Part shown: piece by piece, positions 62,601-64,000 of the stretch
Layout of the letters: each line of letters begins with the position of its first letter
How positions within the stretch are numbered: the first letter of the stretch is position 1
NCBI GenBank assembly: GCA_021292105.1
Contig: CM037857.1
Location: forward strand, 43,517,464 to 43,581,463
DNA length: 64,000 nucleotides
Reading direction: 5' to 3'
DNA from: Anadara kagoshimensis
Lineage: Eukaryota; Mollusca; Bivalvia; Arcoida; Arcidae
Notes under the pieces: model-generated
Database searches by the model: none
Told to the model about the DNA's origin: nothing
What the model saw: only the letters and a program-made list of their open reading frames with translations
Program-made: the position numbers and the translations under genes

Positions 62601-62711
62601 GCGAGCATTGTTTTCCAGTCGAGTTCGCAAATTCACTGGTTTTTTAAATTCGCCTTTAACAATTTTCAGGAGAGTGTCGTACGTTTCTGGCTCTAGCTCT
62701 CGCAGCCCCAT
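59700..62711 (-). CDS. DD35E integrase / OTU protease / F-box-like fusion protein of E2
   Basis: The translated protein is identical over all 1,003 residues to that of E1, including D144, D207, E242, the OTU residues D485, C488 and H603, and the F-box-like end. Overlapping reading frames on the opposite strand are also identical, so the 3-kb DNA is essentially unchanged between copies. Both copies are therefore potentially functional. Confidence 0.9.
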   Translation of the reverse strand: MGLRELEPETYDTLLKIVKGEFKKPVNLRTRLENNARVLYWRRKEGLYIEKHNGIDILMYEGRQVLTKKEFQKNVSKHVIKSKGGNARALSHTMKQHYTGCSERKVMGLLKKNKQHGYIHAKFNNKAPLRPISASRVFQRVQIDLLSMRDQSVIYENKTFNYILTAVDVFSRFIFVRALTNKTAKNVAIALKQIFGEHGYPEIIQCDNGPEFFGDVQKFLCKKNVKMIRGRPYHPESQGKVERQNRIIRDKIRFDSLRSSNCGSNWVEHLPAVAEAINNQPKEVLGYQTPFQCYFGRGQNISADVIRKKAKVASERCQRRTVLAQNRKNGCSIYKRGDRVLLKHPFGRSRVPYKRCVLKAKILKRVRNFDKYFVVFKDRNNKETKKWVRVENITSRTNKEELDRRARAKEIFEKLEQKRIHRCKYYIPLESSEKENIGEDTRKQMEIYCEDHCEETEVNIGNQNNRTRYFCGNNRVLISEDPIGDGSCQFGAIAPQIRKLGIHKTPQNLRAIAVQHLESNSDHYSNFLHEDRNFESYIAEMRRPYAYGDNLTLQALAREFNCQFLVLNSLGGTYHRIVSNMSTFNSSLPLLTLGYYPEDRGDHYVSVEVETTYLKSIISQIVSLESGIQPNVGHATQPDVVSTANIHPIDATDTPLVNADNMTGAFSTEDSSINDMLPPDVTNINAADALPQDDINAADLSKEYFNAADALLQDDSIAVDELLHGDDDNAADELQTDVVDLPNALAPDVTSTAGALSNEYSNAADALLQDDSIAVDELLHGDDDNAADELQTDVVDLPNALAPDVTSTDGALSKDDASMVSTLPCDDANVADDGLSHGFDTADNALISEIQANEHDASVNRALRPDVANMTDTLVHDAVVSHLGSNVVTLPYLPDMILENIVRVSIEMFPLTRYRLQYVCRRFREIVLSIGYPTIHLSPNIMPIVPWVVSVRRLRRMFGSHSGVLFEVKQVLSGSERRWDFAWLRLRETENNWFEIRNIGWRH

Positions 62712-64000
62712 TATAACGCATACACCAGCGACAGGAGACTACGCCTTTTTCTTCAGCACTTAGATCAAACGTTGTATTAACAAAAGACAGTGTGTAAAAA
62801 TCAAATTCAAATAAGAGATGTATCATCTACGTAAGCAACGAAAGATTGAGACAATAGTCGATTAATAGTATTGTCACCCATTCTCAATAAATTGGCCATT
62901 TTCAAACGCCATCATGTGGGAAAATGTCTCTAGGTATTGAAAACCAATTATTAACGTGTCAACTCGTCCTAATTTTTTCAATCAGAAACAATTTTTTTAG
63001 TATGTCTTCCGATTCTTGTAAATTTGTTATCAATCTGTTAAATCATTTTAAAAGGCCCTGATAGTTTTGTGGAAAACAGTGTTATATGGTACCTTATTGT
63101 TTAATTAAAAGAAAAAATGTTTCCCGTACCCCAAAATGAAAAAATAAAAAACTTTTTGGCAAAACTTTTTAATGTGTGCTCTAAACAAAACATCATTGTT
63201 TGTTATATCTTTCACCTTTTCCAATTATGTTTTAGAAGTATTATTTGGAGGTTTTGGTTGAAATTTTGTACCTTGCGTAAAACAAGTGGCCTGTGACAAT
63301 AGAAAAACAAGCTACAATGATTAAAAATAAAGCCAATACGTAACATTTTGGGGCAGATCGGTCGAATAAACATTCAAATTCTTGTTTCATTTTATATGAA
63401 ACAAAAAAATTGATTTCATTTTATATGAAATAATAACCTATGACCAGTGTAATAAGCAAACCGTGCCATGACCTAAATCTATTAACCAGATCTTGGAAAC
63501 ATTTTTCTTTTCATAAAATTAAAGAATTCACAAACCTTTTGACATGTATACATAGAATGATACAACAAATATTGCAGTAGAGTCCAAACACTGTTTCAGA
63601 ACCTTTTTATTATTATATATATATATTGCCATTTATATTTTCTACATAAGTCGAATGTCGATGATTTCTTTTTAGCCAGATTTGGTAGGTCCTGGGGAGA
63701 CAGGGAAACATTACCATCAAATACAAATTTTAGTATAGCAGCTTTATTATATAAAATATCCATTAGATAATGGCTTCATCATCAGGGGTATTTACAGCAA
63801 ATATAATGAAAACAATATTAGTGACTGCTAAGGTTGCATTTTCCTAGATCTTCCTTCATAGATACGTTTGGCTCTCCAGAAAACTTCGTTTGCTAGATGA
63901 GCCCGAATAGCAGGTAAAACGCTACTAAACATAGCTAGGGACATTGAAAAGACATTGATTGCAAGAGCAAAAAGTAACATATTAGAAATGTGGAGAGGTA
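62712..64000. other. E2 region upstream of the ORF, running off the window
   Basis: Mirror of 38,565-39,853, with the doubled palindrome at 63,385-63,430. A small deletion relative to E1 lies near 63,778-63,786. Nothing gene-like. Confidence 0.6.

Larger units (their letters stand above)
50122..64000 (-). mobile_element. E2: second copy of the integrase transposon, inverted, incomplete at window edge
   Basis: Coordinates mirror E1 (left plus right position close to 102,565 for all shared landmarks). The order is a 178-bp array, family R fragment, 'aggcccatgggcc' repeat, TA-flanked element, spacer, integrase ORF (minus strand) and its upstream region. Differences from E1 include a G/T change opposite 45,065, about 13 bp missing near 63,778-63,786 (opposite ~38,774) and several homopolymer changes. 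The far terminus lies beyond 64,000. Confidence 0.85.

Noticed and set aside
35830..64000. Polinton/Maverick or other large viral-like element
   Set aside because: No DNA polymerase B, packaging ATPase, capsid or adenain-like protease is visible; only an integrase-containing ORF.
37680..64000. Palindrome as a pure assembly fold-back
   Set aside because: Not excluded completely, but arms differ by substitutions, a ~13-bp indel and unequal array lengths, and the junction has element ends plus a repeated TAGCTT.
1..64000. CRISPR array or bacterial operon organisation
   Set aside because: The repeats are eukaryotic tandem satellites or exon units; there are no spacers of the right length, and genes are split by introns.

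Overview
The window looks like AT-rich nuclear DNA of a marine mollusc, most likely a bivalve. The reasons are split genes with GT-AG introns, several non-LTR retrotransposon families, a tRNA-derived SINE, and dispersed repeats of the 'caaagggccataactc' and 'agaggcccatgggcc' kinds that I associate with bivalve genomes. The species is inferred, not proven.

Left third (1-24,672, minus strand): one multi-exon gene whose 3' end lies off the left edge. Exon 1 (24,433-24,672) encodes a signal peptide and the start of a NIDO (nidogen-like) domain. Exons 2-4 (22,011-22,301; 21,332-21,457; 15,690-15,822) complete the NIDO domain in matching phases. Exon 5 (14,541-14,711) is a CCP/sushi module. After it comes a tandem array of a ~1.25 kb unit, each unit carrying two 171-bp phase-1 CCP exons (types A and B). 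I place 21 array CCP exons (11 B, 10 A), 22 CCP exons in all. The predicted product is a secreted NIDO-CCP protein with many N-glycosylation sequons. The first ~2.3 kb of the window is full of small indels. Its introns hold a fold-back element, fragments of one retroelement family, a SINE with clear target-site duplication and decayed coding remnants.

Middle (24.7-35.8 kb): a small TA-flanked MITE, then two dead minus-strand non-LTR retrotransposons. The first (27.0-31.3 kb) is split by a 1,453-bp terminal-inverted-repeat element with a 9-bp target duplication. The second (31.95-35.83 kb) keeps endonuclease and reverse-transcriptase parts broken by frameshifts, and is cut in its 5' part by the giant element described next.

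Right (35,830-64,000): two nearly identical ~14-kb integrase DNA transposons lie side by side in inverted orientation. E1 is 35,830-50,115; E2 starts at 50,122 and runs off the right edge. Only the 6 bp TAGCTT separates them, and the same 6 bp flank E1 on its left inside the retrotransposon. Their termini (TGTTAC...GTAACA) are built from arrays of a 178-bp repeat in opposite orientation at each end. Each copy encodes an identical 1,003-aa protein: DD35E integrase (Ginger/Gypsy-like), OTU-type cysteine protease, acidic tandem-repeat linker, and a C-terminal F-box-like segment. This twin fold-back element joining integration with two ubiquitin-related domains is the strongest candidate here for an undescribed system.
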